Assembly: GCA_018710805.1 (NCBI GenBank)
Contig: DVJG01000148.1
Location: forward strand, 1 to 17,501
Direction of reading: 5' to 3'
From: Candidatus Faecousia faecipullorum
GTDB taxonomy: Bacteria; Bacillota; Clostridia; Oscillospirales; Oscillospiraceae
DNA length: 17,501 nucleotides
Below the pieces are notes generated by a model. It did not search any database. It saw only the letters and a program-made list of their open reading frames with translations, and had not been told where the DNA came from. This document shows positions 5,249 to 13,897 of this stretch, piece after piece; the stretch's first letter is position 1, and each line of letters starts with the position of its first letter. A program made the translations under genes and the position numbers.

Positions 5249-5653
5249 ATGGAACAGACGGTCCGGGTCCGGGAATGCAGGCCTGATGGCACCGCCCAGG
5301 TAATCCATGTGCGGGAAAGCGCCTGCTCCGGGGACTGCCACAAATGCTCCGGCTGCGGAGCTGCCAAGGAGGCGGTGGTATTCACCGCCCAGAACCCCAT
5401 CGGTGCAAAGGTGGGGGACCTGGTGAAGGTGGAGAGCCAGACGGCCCCGGTACTGAAGGCGGCGGTGGTGCTCTACGTGCTGCCCCTGGTGCTCTTCTTC
5501 CTGGGGTATTACCTGGGAACTCTGCCGGGCAGCTTCGGCGTCCTGGGCGGCCTCGCGGGTTTTTCCCTGGGCATCGCCGGGGTAATCGCCTACGACCGCT
5601 TGGTGCTGCAAAAAAAGAATATATCCTATACCATTACGTCTTTTGCAGAATGA
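5249..5653 (+). CDS. RseC/SoxR-reducing-system family membrane protein
   Basis: The 134-residue protein matches the RseC/MucC (SoxR reducing system) family. A small soluble N-terminal domain carries a compact cysteine cluster, C26-x3-C30-x2-C33-x2-C36 in SACSGDCHKCSGCG. Two predicted membrane helices follow (about 68-87 and 92-115). The cysteines resemble a metal or Fe-S site. Family members act in redox or electron-transfer contexts, sometimes beside rnf genes, or in envelope stress signalling; which applies here is unknown. A GCAGGAGG ribosome site lies within the end of cdaR, and the ATG is two bases after the cdaR stop, so it is co-expressed with the c-di-AMP genes. The family call is good, the function open. 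Confidence 0.82.
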   Translation: MEQTVRVRECRPDGTAQVIHVRESACSGDCHKCSGCGAAKEAVVFTAQNPIGAKVGDLVKVESQTAPVLKAAVVLYVLPLVLFFLGYYLGTLPGSFGVLGGLAGFSLGIAGVIAYDRLVLQKKNISYTITSFAE

Positions 5654-5680
5654 GGATTCTATAGAAAAGAGGTTTTGACC

Positions 5681-6559
5681 ATGGTCAAAAGTATGACCGG
5701 CTACGGCCGGGCCGTGGAAACGGTGAACGGACGGGAATTCACGGTGGAAGTCCGGTCCGTCAACAATCGCTACTTGGATTGCACCGTCAAACTGCCCAGA
5801 GCACTGTCCTTTGCCGAGGACGCAGTGAAGCAGGCGGTGAAAGGAACCATTTCCCGGGGCAAGGTGGACGTATTTGTGTCCCTTCGCACCGAGGGAAGCG
5901 ACGACGTCCAGGTGAAGCTCAATACCGCCATGGTGGAGGGTTATCTGGCTGCCATGAAGGTCATGACGGAAGTTTACGGCGTCCGGGATGACCTGGGGGT
6001 CAGCACCCTGGCTCGGATGAACGATGTGTTCACGGTGGAAAAGCCGGAGGTGGACGAGGAGGCTCTGCAGGCCGACCTCATGACCGTGGCCCAAAAGGCC
6101 CTGGAAAGCTACGACGCCATGCGTTCTGCGGAAGGCAAGGCCCTGGAAGCGGACCTTCGCACCCGGGGGGAGACTATCCTCTCTCTGGTTGCCCAGGTGG
6201 AGGCGGGCAGCCCCCAAACTGTGGCAGACTATCGGACCAGACTGGAAAATAAGCTCCGGGAGGTCCTGGCGAATACCAGCATTGACGAAAGCCGCATTCT
6301 CACGGAGGCTGCAATTTTTGCGGACAAGGTTGCCGTGGATGAGGAAACCGTGCGGCTTCGCAGCCACTTGAACCAGATGAACGAAATGCTCACAACGGGA
6401 GGCGCCATTGGCCGGAAGCTGGATTTCCTGCTCCAGGAGATGAACCGGGAGAGCAATACCATCGGCTCCAAATGCTCCGACGTGCGTCTTTCTCGGATTG
6501 TGGTTGACATTAAGGCCGAGCTGGAAAAGATTCGGGAGCAGACCCAGAACATTGAGTAA
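5681..6559 (+). CDS. YicC/YloC-family endoribonuclease
   Basis: The 292-residue product has the YicC N-terminal domain, beginning with the family signature MVKSMTGYGRA and VEVRSVNNRYLD (about 1-155). A DUF1732 C-terminal domain follows, ending in RESNTIGSKCSD and LEKIREQTQNIE (about 205-292). YicC/YloC proteins are hexameric metal-dependent endoribonucleases that take part in RNA turnover. The ATG at 5681 is eight bases after GAGG (5669-5672) and matches the family start; a TTG two codons earlier is in frame but less likely. The position immediately before remA and gmk is a conserved Firmicute arrangement. Nothing appears truncated. Confidence 0.93.
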   Translation: MVKSMTGYGRAVETVNGREFTVEVRSVNNRYLDCTVKLPRALSFAEDAVKQAVKGTISRGKVDVFVSLRTEGSDDVQVKLNTAMVEGYLAAMKVMTEVYGVRDDLGVSTLARMNDVFTVEKPEVDEEALQADLMTVAQKALESYDAMRSAEGKALEADLRTRGETILSLVAQVEAGSPQTVADYRTRLENKLREVLANTSIDESRILTEAAIFADKVAVDEETVRLRSHLNQMNEMLTTGGAIGRKLDFLLQEMNRESNTIGSKCSDVRLSRIVVDIKAELEKIREQTQNIE

Positions 6560-6568
6560 GGAGAAGCC

Positions 6569-6832
6569 ATGAAGCTTATCAACATCGGCTTTGGCAGTAT
6601 GGTGGCGGCCGCCCGGCTCATTGCCATTGTCGCCCCGGATTCTGCACCTATCAAGCGGCTCATTCAGGAGGCCCGGGACCGGGGAATGCTCATTGACGCA
6701 TCCTACGGCCGCAAAACCCAGGCGGTATTGCTGATGGACACGGACCATGTAATCCTCTCCGCCGTCCCGACGGAAACCCTATACGCCCGATGGATGGAAA
6801 GAAATGAAGAGAAAGAGGAGGCAGCAGAGTGA
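6569..6832 (+). CDS. remA: RemA/DUF370 DNA-binding regulator
   Basis: The 87-residue protein is nearly a textbook DUF370/RemA sequence: KLINIGFGSMVAAARLIAIV, PDSAPIKRLIQEA, RGMLIDASYGRKTQAV and DTDHVILSAV. In Bacillus subtilis RemA is a ring-forming DNA-binding protein that activates matrix and osmoprotection operons. In clostridia the gene is kept between yicC and gmk even where no matrix operon is known, so its targets here are not predictable. An AAGGAG ribosome site overlaps the yicC stop. The last bases overlap the gmk start by four (GTGA). The acidic C-terminal tail (EEKEEAAE) is a lineage-specific extension. Confidence 0.93.
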   Translation: MKLINIGFGSMVAAARLIAIVAPDSAPIKRLIQEARDRGMLIDASYGRKTQAVLLMDTDHVILSAVPTETLYARWMERNEEKEEAAE

Positions 6833-7383
6833 AAAAAGGCAGACTGATTGTAATTTCCGGCGCGTCCGGCGTTGGAAAAGGCACGGTTTTGGGCATCATG
6901 ATGGAAAAGCATCCGGACTTTAGGTTCTCGGTCTCCGCAACCACCCGTCCTCCCAGACCGGGAGAGAAGGAGGGCGTCCACTACTACTTTGTCACCAAGG
7001 AAAAATTTGAGGACATGATTGCCCGGGGCGAGTTTCTTGAGTACGATGCCCATGCGAAAAACTACTACGGCACCCCCAGAGCCCAGGCTGAGGAAAAACA
7101 GGAACTCGGCGACGTGCTTCTGGACATTGAGCCCAAGGGCGCCATGCAGGTGAAGCAGGCGGTCCCCGATGCCATTTTGATTTTTATCATGCCCCCGTCT
7201 CTGGAAGAATTGGAGCGGCGGCTCCGGGGCCGGGGTGACACCCCCGAGGACCAGATTGCCCTCCGGATGGAACGGGCAGCCTGGGAAATGGCACAGCGGG
7301 TCTGGTATGACCACGTGGTGGTGAACGACGACCCGGAAAAATGTGCCGACGAGATTTTACATATCCTGGCCAAAGGCCAATAA
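6829..7383 (+). CDS. gmk: Guanylate kinase
   Basis: Gmk phosphorylates GMP to GDP with ATP and is essential for GTP and (p)ppGpp pools. The 184-residue protein has the P-loop GASGVGKGT (11-19; many homologues have Pro in place of Ala12). The GMP-binding region is SATTRPPRPGEKEG (36-49) with YYGTPR (79-84). LLDIEPKGAMQVK (97-109) corresponds to the usual DVQGA block, and the lid arginines lie in RLRGRGDTPED (131-141). It is slightly shorter than the common 190-205. The start is GTG at 6829, overlapping the remA stop (GTGA); this start gives the normal MKKGRLIVISG N-terminus. The next gene, rpoZ, follows after 35 bases, an old and widespread pairing. Confidence 0.96.
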   Translation: MKKGRLIVISGASGVGKGTVLGIMMEKHPDFRFSVSATTRPPRPGEKEGVHYYFVTKEKFEDMIARGEFLEYDAHAKNYYGTPRAQAEEKQELGDVLLDIEPKGAMQVKQAVPDAILIFIMPPSLEELERRLRGRGDTPEDQIALRMERAAWEMAQRVWYDHVVVNDDPEKCADEILHILAKGQ

Positions 7384-7418
7384 GATATTTATTTCATTCA
7401 TTTTTGGAGGAAAATCAT

Positions 7419-7625
7419 ATGCTATACCCCCCTGTTGCAGATCTTTTGGAAAAGGTGGACAGCCGCTATCTGCTGGTGAACGTGGTTGCCCATCGGGCCC
7501 GCCAGATTGCCGCCGAGGCTGAGGCCTTCGGCGAGGACCTGCCCGAAAAGCCCGTGACCCTGGCCATTCAGGAAGTGGCTGACGGCGAGCTCACCGCTAC
7601 GGTAAAGGACGAGTACAAGAACTAA
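7419..7625 (+). CDS. rpoZ: DNA-directed RNA polymerase omega subunit
   Basis: The 68-residue protein matches the omega subunit, which helps fold and assemble the beta' subunit of RNA polymerase. The core SRYLLVNVVAHRARQIAAEA (16-35) is the conserved omega motif, followed by an acidic tail with KPVTLAIQEVADGEL. The ATG at 7419 is eight bases after a perfect GGAGG (7406-7410). The same frame is open upstream into gmk, but this start fits both the ribosome site and the family. It sits between gmk and priA, as in many Firmicutes. Confidence 0.93.
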   Translation: MLYPPVADLLEKVDSRYLLVNVVAHRARQIAAEAEAFGEDLPEKPVTLAIQEVADGELTATVKDEYKN

Positions 7626-7676
7626 AAACGCACAATCCCTCCCGGGGACTGTGACAGGCTGAAAAGGAGTGGGACC

Positions 7677-10121
7677 ATGGTCGCAAAAATTGCGGTGTCG
7701 GCGGCGAATTTCGCCATCGATAAGCCCTACTCCTACTTTGTCCCCGAGGGAATCACCGTTTCCCCGGGCCAGCGGGTCCAGGTGCCTTTCGGACGCGCCA
7801 ACAAGCGCACGGAAGGCGTTGTTTTAGGGGTGGAACCGGGCAGTGCCGAAAAATTAAAATCCATCGATGCCTGCCTGGACGATGCGCCGATTCTTACGGA
7901 ACATCAGCTGAGGCTGGCAGCCTTTCTCCGGGAGCGATATTTCTGCACCTTTTACGATGCGATTCGGGCCATACTTCCGGCGGGCCTCTGGTTTCAGACA
8001 AAAGAGACCTACAGCCTTACGGAGGACCGAAGCTGGAAAGACAAGCCCCTTCGCAAAGAGGGTGCCGCAGAAATCCTGGCGGTTCTGGAGGAGATGGGAG
8101 GTCAGGCCGACGGCTCTGCCCTGCGGGCCAGAATTTCCGACGAGGACATTCTCGGCGCCGCCCTTTCCTATCTTGTGAGAAAAAAATGGATCTCCCAGAA
8201 AACGGACCTTAAGCGCCGAATGGGAGATAAAACCGAAAAAATCGCCTCCCTGGCAGTGCCGCCGGAGCAGGCCATGGCCTTTGCCGAGAGCCGCCCCAAA
8301 TCCGCTGCCATGCAGAAAAGCGTGCTTACCATGCTGTGCACGGCGGGAAGCGTTTCGGTGAAGGAGCTGTGCTACTTCACGGGGGCCTCGCCCCAAACCG
8401 TGAACCGTCTGGAAAAGCTGGGTTATGTGACATTCCACCAGCGAGACGTGTTCCGATGCCGGGAGATCAAGCCTGCGGTTTTGGAAGGCCCCCTGGTGCT
8501 CCAAAAGGAGCAGGAAGTGTGCTTCCAGGGCCTGCGGAAACAGATGCTGGGAGAAAATCCCGGCGTTGCCCTTCTCTACGGCGTCACCGGCTCCGGCAAG
8601 ACCTCGGTTTATATCCGGCTCATTCAGTCCGCTCTGGAAGAAGGCAGAAGCGCCATGCTTCTGGTGCCGGAAATTGCCCTGACACCCCAGCTTCTGGGCC
8701 TTATGGCTGCCTACTTTGGAAAAAAAGTGGCGGTGCTCCACTCCAGCCTCTCTGCGGGAGAGCGCTGCGACCAGTGGAAGCGGGTCCGGGATGGGGAAGC
8801 CGCCGTCATTGTGGGCACCCGCTCGGCAGTCTTCGCTCCCTGCGCCCCCGGCATCATCATTCTGGACGAGGAGCAGGAGCATTCCTATAAATCCGAAAAT
8901 ACCCCGAGATATTCCGCCAAAGAGGTGGCGATCTGGCGCGGCGCCAAGGAAAAAGCCCTGGTGCTTCTTGGCTCCGCCACCCCATCCATCGAGACCATGT
9001 ACCGGGCAAAGTCCGGCGACTATGCCCTCTATCACCTCCCATTCCGCTACGGCGGCCGGCCTCTGCCGGAAGTGGACATTGTGGATATGCGGGAGGAGCT
9101 GAAGCTGGGCAACGGCACGTCTCTGAGCATCCCCCTGCGGGAGAGCATTCTGGCCACCCGTGCCGCCGGAAAGCAGACCATTCTTCTGTTAAATCGCCGG
9201 GGCAACAGCCGGGCGCTGATTTGCGTGGACTGCGGAAAAGCTCCGGAGTGTCCCGGATGCAGCCAGCGTCTGACCTACCACAGCGCCAACGGCAGGCTCA
9301 TGTGCCACTACTGCGGATTCTCCCGGGCCGTGCCGAACCGCTGCCCCAGCTGCGGCGGACCTTTGAAAACCGTCGGCGTGGGTACCCAGCGCGTTCAGCA
9401 GGAGCTGAACGAACTGTACCCCGAGATGGAAGTCAGCCGCATGGATGCGGACACGGTTTCCGCAACCAATACCCACGAAAAAATTCTGGAAACCTTCCAG
9501 AAAGAACATATTCCCCTGCTGCTTGGCACGCAGATGGTGGCAAAAGGCTTGAATCTGCCGGACGTGACCCTGGTGGGCGTTCTGGATGCGGACCTGAGCC
9601 TCTACTCCGGCGGCTATCGAGCCGGGGAGACCACCTTCAATATGCTCACCCAGGTGGTAGGCCGGGCTGGTCGGGGAGACACGCCTGGACAGGCTGTGAT
9701 TCAGACCCTGGTCCCGGAGCATCAGATCATCAAACTTGCTGCGAAACAGGACTACGACGGCTTTTACGAGCTGGAAATCGGCCTGCGCCGGGTCCAGAAC
9801 GCTCCGCCCTTCGGGGATGTGGCCACCATCACCTTTTCCGGCATGGAGGAGACCGCTGTCCTGCGGGGGGCTGCCAAATTTCGGGACAGCCTTTTGATGA
9901 GCCTGAAAAACCATGCCTACCAAAGCATAAACTGCACCGTCCTGGGCCCTGCGCCCTGTCCGGTGCCGAAAATCAACTACCATTTCCGCTATCAGCTCAC
10001 GCTCCGGTGCCGGATGGACCGGGAACTGCGGCTCCTCATTGCCTACCTTTTGCGGCAGTTCGGTCTCGATAAACAAAACCGTCAGGTCGCCGCGTTTGCG
10101 GATGTGAACGGATACGATTGA
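7677..10121 (+). CDS. priA: Primosomal replication restart helicase PriA
   Basis: PriA recognises stalled forks and D-loops and reloads the replicative helicase. The 814-residue product has the DNA-binding N-terminal domain (about 1-105), a winged-helix-like region, and the SF2 helicase core. Core motifs are Walker A GVTGSGKT (302-309), Walker B DEEQ (397-400, where many homologues have DEEH), SAT (433-435) and QVVGRAGR (659-666). Between the helicase lobes are eight zinc-binding cysteines in four pairs: C516/C519, C525/C528, C543/C546 and C556/C559. Length is normal for Firmicutes. The ATG follows AAAAGGAG (7662-7669) by seven bases. It ends 23 bases before def. All key elements are present. 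Confidence 0.97.
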   Translation: MVAKIAVSAANFAIDKPYSYFVPEGITVSPGQRVQVPFGRANKRTEGVVLGVEPGSAEKLKSIDACLDDAPILTEHQLRLAAFLRERYFCTFYDAIRAILPAGLWFQTKETYSLTEDRSWKDKPLRKEGAAEILAVLEEMGGQADGSALRARISDEDILGAALSYLVRKKWISQKTDLKRRMGDKTEKIASLAVPPEQAMAFAESRPKSAAMQKSVLTMLCTAGSVSVKELCYFTGASPQTVNRLEKLGYVTFHQRDVFRCREIKPAVLEGPLVLQKEQEVCFQGLRKQMLGENPGVALLYGVTGSGKTSVYIRLIQSALEEGRSAMLLVPEIALTPQLLGLMAAYFGKKVAVLHSSLSAGERCDQWKRVRDGEAAVIVGTRSAVFAPCAPGIIILDEEQEHSYKSENTPRYSAKEVAIWRGAKEKALVLLGSATPSIETMYRAKSGDYALYHLPFRYGGRPLPEVDIVDMREELKLGNGTSLSIPLRESILATRAAGKQTILLLNRRGNSRALICVDCGKAPECPGCSQRLTYHSANGRLMCHYCGFSRAVPNRCPSCGGPLKTVGVGTQRVQQELNELYPEMEVSRMDADTVSATNTHEKILETFQKEHIPLLLGTQMVAKGLNLPDVTLVGVLDADLSLYSGGYRAGETTFNMLTQVVGRAGRGDTPGQAVIQTLVPEHQIIKLAAKQDYDGFYELEIGLRRVQNAPPFGDVATITFSGMEETAVLRGAAKFRDSLLMSLKNHAYQSINCTVLGPAPCPVPKINYHFRYQLTLRCRMDRELRLLIAYLLRQFGLDKQNRQVAAFADVNGYD

Positions 10122-10144
10122 TATTTTCAGAAGAGAGGGATTTT

Positions 10145-10615
10145 ATGGGACTGAGAAAGATCCTGACCACAGACGAGTCTGCCCTGCATAAGGTCTGCAG
10201 AAATGTGGAAAAATTTGACGGGCGGCTGCATAAGCTCCTGGACGACATGAAAGAAACCCTGGCCCAGGCCAATGGCGTGGGCCTCGCCGCACCCCAGGTG
10301 GGAATCCTCCGCCGGGTGGTGGTGGTGGACGTGGGAGACGAGGTCCTGGAACTGGTAAATCCCACCCTGGTGGAGACCGACGGCGAGCAGGTGGGTGCCG
10401 AGGGCTGCCTCAGCGTTCCGGGAAAGTACGGCCTGGTGAAGCGGCCTTACTATGCCAAAGTCCGGGCCCAGGACCGTAACGGCAACTGGTTTGAAGCCGA
10501 AGGCGAGGAGATCATCGCCCGGTGCTTCTGCCATGAGCTGGACCACCTGGACGGCATCGTCTACACCGATGTCATGGAGCGCTACCTGACCGATGAAGAG
10601 CTGGAATCCGAATGA
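10145..10615 (+). CDS. def: Peptide deformylase
   Basis: Def removes the formyl group from the N-terminal methionine of nascent proteins. The 156-residue product has all three active-site motifs: GVGLAAPQ (44-51), EGCLS (86-90, metal ligand Cys88) and HELDH (130-134, metal ligands His130 and His134, catalytic Glu131). This is the type 1 short form. The ATG at 10145 follows AGAGAGGGA (10131-10139). The frame extends upstream to a TTG that overlaps priA, but MGLRKILTTD is the normal N-terminus. It lies 14 bases before fmt, the enzyme that adds the group it removes. Confidence 0.97.
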   Translation: MGLRKILTTDESALHKVCRNVEKFDGRLHKLLDDMKETLAQANGVGLAAPQVGILRRVVVVDVGDEVLELVNPTLVETDGEQVGAEGCLSVPGKYGLVKRPYYAKVRAQDRNGNWFEAEGEEIIARCFCHELDHLDGIVYTDVMERYLTDEELESE

Positions 10616-10629
10616 TCGGAGGAAACAAA

Positions 10630-11538
10630 ATGCGCGTTGTATTTATGGGTACGCCGGACATTGCGGCGACCTGCCTGAAAAAAATCCTGGCTGACGGCTT
10701 TGAAGTCGTCGGCGTCTACACCCAGCCGGATCGGCCCAAGGGCCGGGGCATGAAGCTGGTGGCTTCTCCCGTAAAAGAGATTGCGGTGAATGCGGGCATT
10801 CCCGTGTTCCAGCCGGAAACCTTCCGGGAAGAGGAGAGCGTGGAGACCCTTCGGGCCCTGAAGCCCGATGTCTGCGCCGTGGTGGCCTATGGGCGTATCC
10901 TTCCCCAGAAGGTCCTGGACGTGCCCACCCGGGGCTGCATCAACATCCACGCCAGTCTGCTTCCCAAATACCGGGGCTCGGCGCCTTATCAGTGGGCCGT
11001 TCTCAATGGAGAAAAGGAGACCGGGGTCACGGCCATGTATCTCTGCCGGGAGATGGACGCGGGAGATATCATCGACATTTCCAAGACCCCCATTGGGGAA
11101 AATGAGACAGCGGGCGAACTGCTGGACCGTCTGGCGGTGCTGGGGGCCGACCTTCTCAGCAAGACCCTGACCCGGTTTGCAGAAGGACCTGTCCAGGGAA
11201 TGCCCCAGGACGCCTCCGGGGTCAGCTTTGCGCCCATGCTGGACAAATCCATGAGCCCCATTGATTTTACCAAAACCGCCCAGCAAGTCCATGACCATGT
11301 CCGGGGACTGCATCCCTGGCCCGTGGCAACCATGGTTTTGGATGGGAAGACCTTTAAGGTCCACGCCACCCGCATTGCCGAGGGCTCCGGAAAACCCGGC
11401 GAGATTCTGGGCCTGACCAAAACGGGCCTCAAAATCGCCTGCGGTGAGGGAGCCGTGGAGATCATCTCCCTGCAAGCGGAAGGCGGTAAGCGTATGGCGG
11501 CGCCCGACTACTTCCGGGGCCACCCTCTGAAGGCCTGA
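10630..11538 (+). CDS. fmt: Methionyl-tRNA formyltransferase
   Basis: Fmt formylates initiator Met-tRNA using 10-formyl-tetrahydrofolate. The 302-residue protein opens with VVFMGTPDIA and has a formyltransferase domain with INIHASLLPKYRGSAP. Its Asn105 and His107, with Asp143 in MDAGDI, match the catalytic triad of the family. The C-terminal OB-like tRNA-binding domain starts near residue 208 (RGLHPWPVA appears there). The ATG at 10630 follows GGAGGA (10618-10623) by six bases; an in-frame ATG at 10612 overlaps the def stop and lies before the ribosome site, so I reject it. The stop overlaps the rsmB start by one base (TGATG), so no gene such as the zinc metallopeptidase found here in some clostridia separates them. 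Confidence 0.97.
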   Translation: MRVVFMGTPDIAATCLKKILADGFEVVGVYTQPDRPKGRGMKLVASPVKEIAVNAGIPVFQPETFREEESVETLRALKPDVCAVVAYGRILPQKVLDVPTRGCINIHASLLPKYRGSAPYQWAVLNGEKETGVTAMYLCREMDAGDIIDISKTPIGENETAGELLDRLAVLGADLLSKTLTRFAEGPVQGMPQDASGVSFAPMLDKSMSPIDFTKTAQQVHDHVRGLHPWPVATMVLDGKTFKVHATRIAEGSGKPGEILGLTKTGLKIACGEGAVEIISLQAEGGKRMAAPDYFRGHPLKA

Positions 11539-12851
11539 TGGGCGCCCGGGAGACGGCGCTTTGTGCGCTGATGGCCTGCCGCCAGAGCGGCGCCTGGGCC
11601 AATGTGGTTTTAAAGGACTACACGAAACGGGACCATCTGGACAGCCGGGACGCGGCCCTCGCCGCCCGGCTGTGCTACGGCACCATCCAGAACCGGGCCA
11701 AGCTGGATTTTTACCTGAATCAGCTTCTGACCCAGAAGGGGAAAAGCCTGCATCCCGTGGTTCGGGACATCCTCCATTTGGGCCTGTACCAAATCTACGA
11801 AATGGACAAAATTCCTGCCAGCGCTGCGGTGAATGAGTCCGTGGCACTGACGAAAAAATATGTAAAAAATCCCAAGGCCGGCCCTCTGGTCAATGCCGTT
11901 CTGCGAAACGCCGTTCGGACAAAGGGCCAATTACAAGAACCCACTTCCTACGAGGACCGCTACAGCCATCCGGCGGAACTGGTTTCTCTGCTGAAAGCCA
12001 ACCTGCCGAAAGGCAAGCTGGAAGAGGTCCTCATTGCCAATAACACGGCCCCGGAGACCATGGTCCAGGTGAACACCCTGAGAACCACCGCTGAAAAGCT
12101 GGCGGAAGACCTTCAAAGAGAAGGCGTCACCGCCGTGCCCCATCCCTGGATGCCGGACTGCCTGGTGCTCTCCAGCTGCGGGGACCTGGAGAAACTGAAA
12201 GCCTTCCAAAAGGGAGACTTCTACGTCCAGGACCCGGCCTCGAAACTGGCTGTCCTCTGCGCCCGGCTTCCCAAGGAAGGCGCCCGGGTGCTGGACTGCT
12301 GCGCCGCTCCCGGCGGCAAGAGCTTCGCTGCCGCCATTGCCATGGAGGGAAACGGAAGCATTGTTTCCTGCGACCTGCACCAGCACAAGACTGCCCTCAT
12401 GGAAAAGGGCGCCCAGAGGCTGGGCCTTACCAACATCTCCGTGAGACTGCAGGACGCGACGGTGCGGGTAGGGGAGTGGGAAAACGCCATGGACGTGGTC
12501 CTGGCCGATGTGCCCTGCTCAGGCCTGGGCATCATCCGGAAAAAGCCGGATATCCGCTATAAAGACATTGCCGAAACCGAAGAGCTGCCGAAATTGCAGC
12601 TTCAAATCTTGGAAAATCAATCCGCCTATGTAAAAAAGGGCGGCGTGCTTATGTACTCCACCTGCACCATCCTCAAGCGGGAAAACGAGCAGGTGGTGGA
12701 GGCATTTCTGGGGGACCATCCGGAGTTCTGCCTGGAACCCCTGAATCTGCCGGGGAACTTCCCCAAAAACGAAAGCGGGATGCTGACTCTGCTTCCCGGC
12801 GAATACGACACCGACGGCTTCTTCATCTGCCGTCTGCGGAGGCAAGCATGA
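11538..12851 (+). CDS. rsmB: 16S rRNA (cytosine-967-C5) methyltransferase RsmB
   Basis: RsmB methylates C967 (E. coli numbering) of 16S rRNA from S-adenosylmethionine. The 437-residue protein has an N-terminal NusB-like RNA-binding domain (about 1-130). A Rossmann methyltransferase domain follows with SAM-binding DCCAAPGGKS (253-262), ADVPCSG containing Cys327, and YSTCTI with the nucleophile candidate Cys376. This two-cysteine arrangement is typical of the RsmB/NSUN family. The start overlaps the fmt stop in TGATG, and the end overlaps rlmN in ATGA. No separate ribosome site is obvious, which suggests translational re-initiation from fmt. Confidence 0.96.
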   Translation: MGARETALCALMACRQSGAWANVVLKDYTKRDHLDSRDAALAARLCYGTIQNRAKLDFYLNQLLTQKGKSLHPVVRDILHLGLYQIYEMDKIPASAAVNESVALTKKYVKNPKAGPLVNAVLRNAVRTKGQLQEPTSYEDRYSHPAELVSLLKANLPKGKLEEVLIANNTAPETMVQVNTLRTTAEKLAEDLQREGVTAVPHPWMPDCLVLSSCGDLEKLKAFQKGDFYVQDPASKLAVLCARLPKEGARVLDCCAAPGGKSFAAAIAMEGNGSIVSCDLHQHKTALMEKGAQRLGLTNISVRLQDATVRVGEWENAMDVVLADVPCSGLGIIRKKPDIRYKDIAETEELPKLQLQILENQSAYVKKGGVLMYSTCTILKRENEQVVEAFLGDHPEFCLEPLNLPGNFPKNESGMLTLLPGEYDTDGFFICRLRRQA

Positions 12852-13882
12852 ATCTCAAATCCCTGACCCTGCCGGAGCTGGGGGCGGTTCTGAAAGAAAT
12901 GGGCCAGCCCAGCTTCCGGGCCAAGCAGGTCTACATCTGGCTCCACAAAGGCGTCCGGTCCTACGACGAGATGACCAATCTCCCCAAGAACCTGCGGGAC
13001 GCCCTGGCGAAAACCTATCCCATTCACGCCCCGAAGGTGGTGCGGAAGCAGGAATCCCAGCGGGACGGAACCATAAAATACCTCTGGGAGCTTTCCGACG
13101 GCAACTGCGTAGAGACGGTGCTCATGCGCTATCACTACGGAAACACCGTCTGCATCTCCACGGAGGTGGGTTGCCGCATGGGCTGCGCCTTCTGTGCCTC
13201 CACTTTGGGCGGCCTGGTCCGACGGCTGGAGCCCTTTGAAATGCTGGATCAGGTCCTCTTCACCCAGGTGGATTCGGGCCTTCCCATTTCCCACATTGTT
13301 CTCATGGGCATCGGGGAGCCCCTGGATAACTTCGACAATGTCATGCGCTTTTTGGAACTGGTGAACAGCGAAGAGGGCATGAACATCTCCCTGCGCCATG
13401 TGAGCCTTTCCACTTGCGGCCTGGTGCCGAAAATCGACGAACTGGCAAAGCGGAAGCTGCAGCTGACTTTGTCCGTATCCCTTCACGCACCCAATGACGA
13501 AGTCCGCAACCAGATTATGCCTGTGAACAAGGCATACCCCAGCGAGGAACTGTTGGCGGCCTGCAGAAGGTACTACGACGAAACCCGCCGCCGCATCTCC
13601 TTTGAGTACGCCATGATCGATGGCGTCAACGACTCCGTTGCCGACGCCCGGGAGCTGATCCGCAGGCTCAAGGGCCTGCCTGCTCACTTTAACCTGATTC
13701 CCCTGAACCATGTGGAGGAAAGCCCGTTAAAGCCAAGCTCCAAAGCCGCGGTGGCGGCCTTCCAGAAGACCCTGGAGGAGGCGGGAATCCCCGCAACCGT
13801 CCGCCGGACCCTGGGCGGCGACATTGACGCCTCCTGCGGCCAGCTCAGACGGAAATACAATCGAGAAAACCAGAAAGATTAA
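12848..13882 (+). CDS. rlmN: Dual-specificity 23S rRNA/tRNA adenine-C2 methyltransferase RlmN
   Basis: RlmN is a radical SAM enzyme that methylates C2 of A2503 in 23S rRNA and of A37 in some tRNAs. The 344-residue product has the 4Fe-4S motif CRMGCAFC (Cys109, Cys113, Cys116), GIGEPLDN (154-161) and STC at 188-190. Cys330 in GGDIDASCGQL corresponds to the methyl-carrying cysteine, and Cys102 corresponds to the resolving-cysteine position of the E. coli enzyme. It overlaps the rsmB stop by four bases (ATGA). RlmN and the resistance enzyme Cfr (C8 methylation) are related, but the operon context and overall sequence favour RlmN. Confidence 0.96.
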   Translation: MNLKSLTLPELGAVLKEMGQPSFRAKQVYIWLHKGVRSYDEMTNLPKNLRDALAKTYPIHAPKVVRKQESQRDGTIKYLWELSDGNCVETVLMRYHYGNTVCISTEVGCRMGCAFCASTLGGLVRRLEPFEMLDQVLFTQVDSGLPISHIVLMGIGEPLDNFDNVMRFLELVNSEEGMNISLRHVSLSTCGLVPKIDELAKRKLQLTLSVSLHAPNDEVRNQIMPVNKAYPSEELLAACRRYYDETRRRISFEYAMIDGVNDSVADARELIRRLKGLPAHFNLIPLNHVEESPLKPSSKAAVAAFQKTLEEAGIPATVRRTLGGDIDASCGQLRRKYNRENQKD

Positions 13883-13897
13883 AGAGGTGAAAAGCCC

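Noticed and set aside
5228..6748. A 506-codon open frame on the minus strand opposite yicC and flanking genes
   Set aside because: It crosses three well-supported + strand genes and has antisense-type composition. It is a by-product of codon bias.
7626..7676. Possible internal promoter between rpoZ and priA
   Set aside because: The 50-base gap has no convincing -10 or -35 pair and no terminator. Only the priA ribosome site is visible.
12848..13882. Cfr-type resistance methyltransferase instead of RlmN
   Set aside because: The motifs are shared by both families, but the position between rsmB and prpC, the chromosomal context and the overall sequence are those of housekeeping RlmN.
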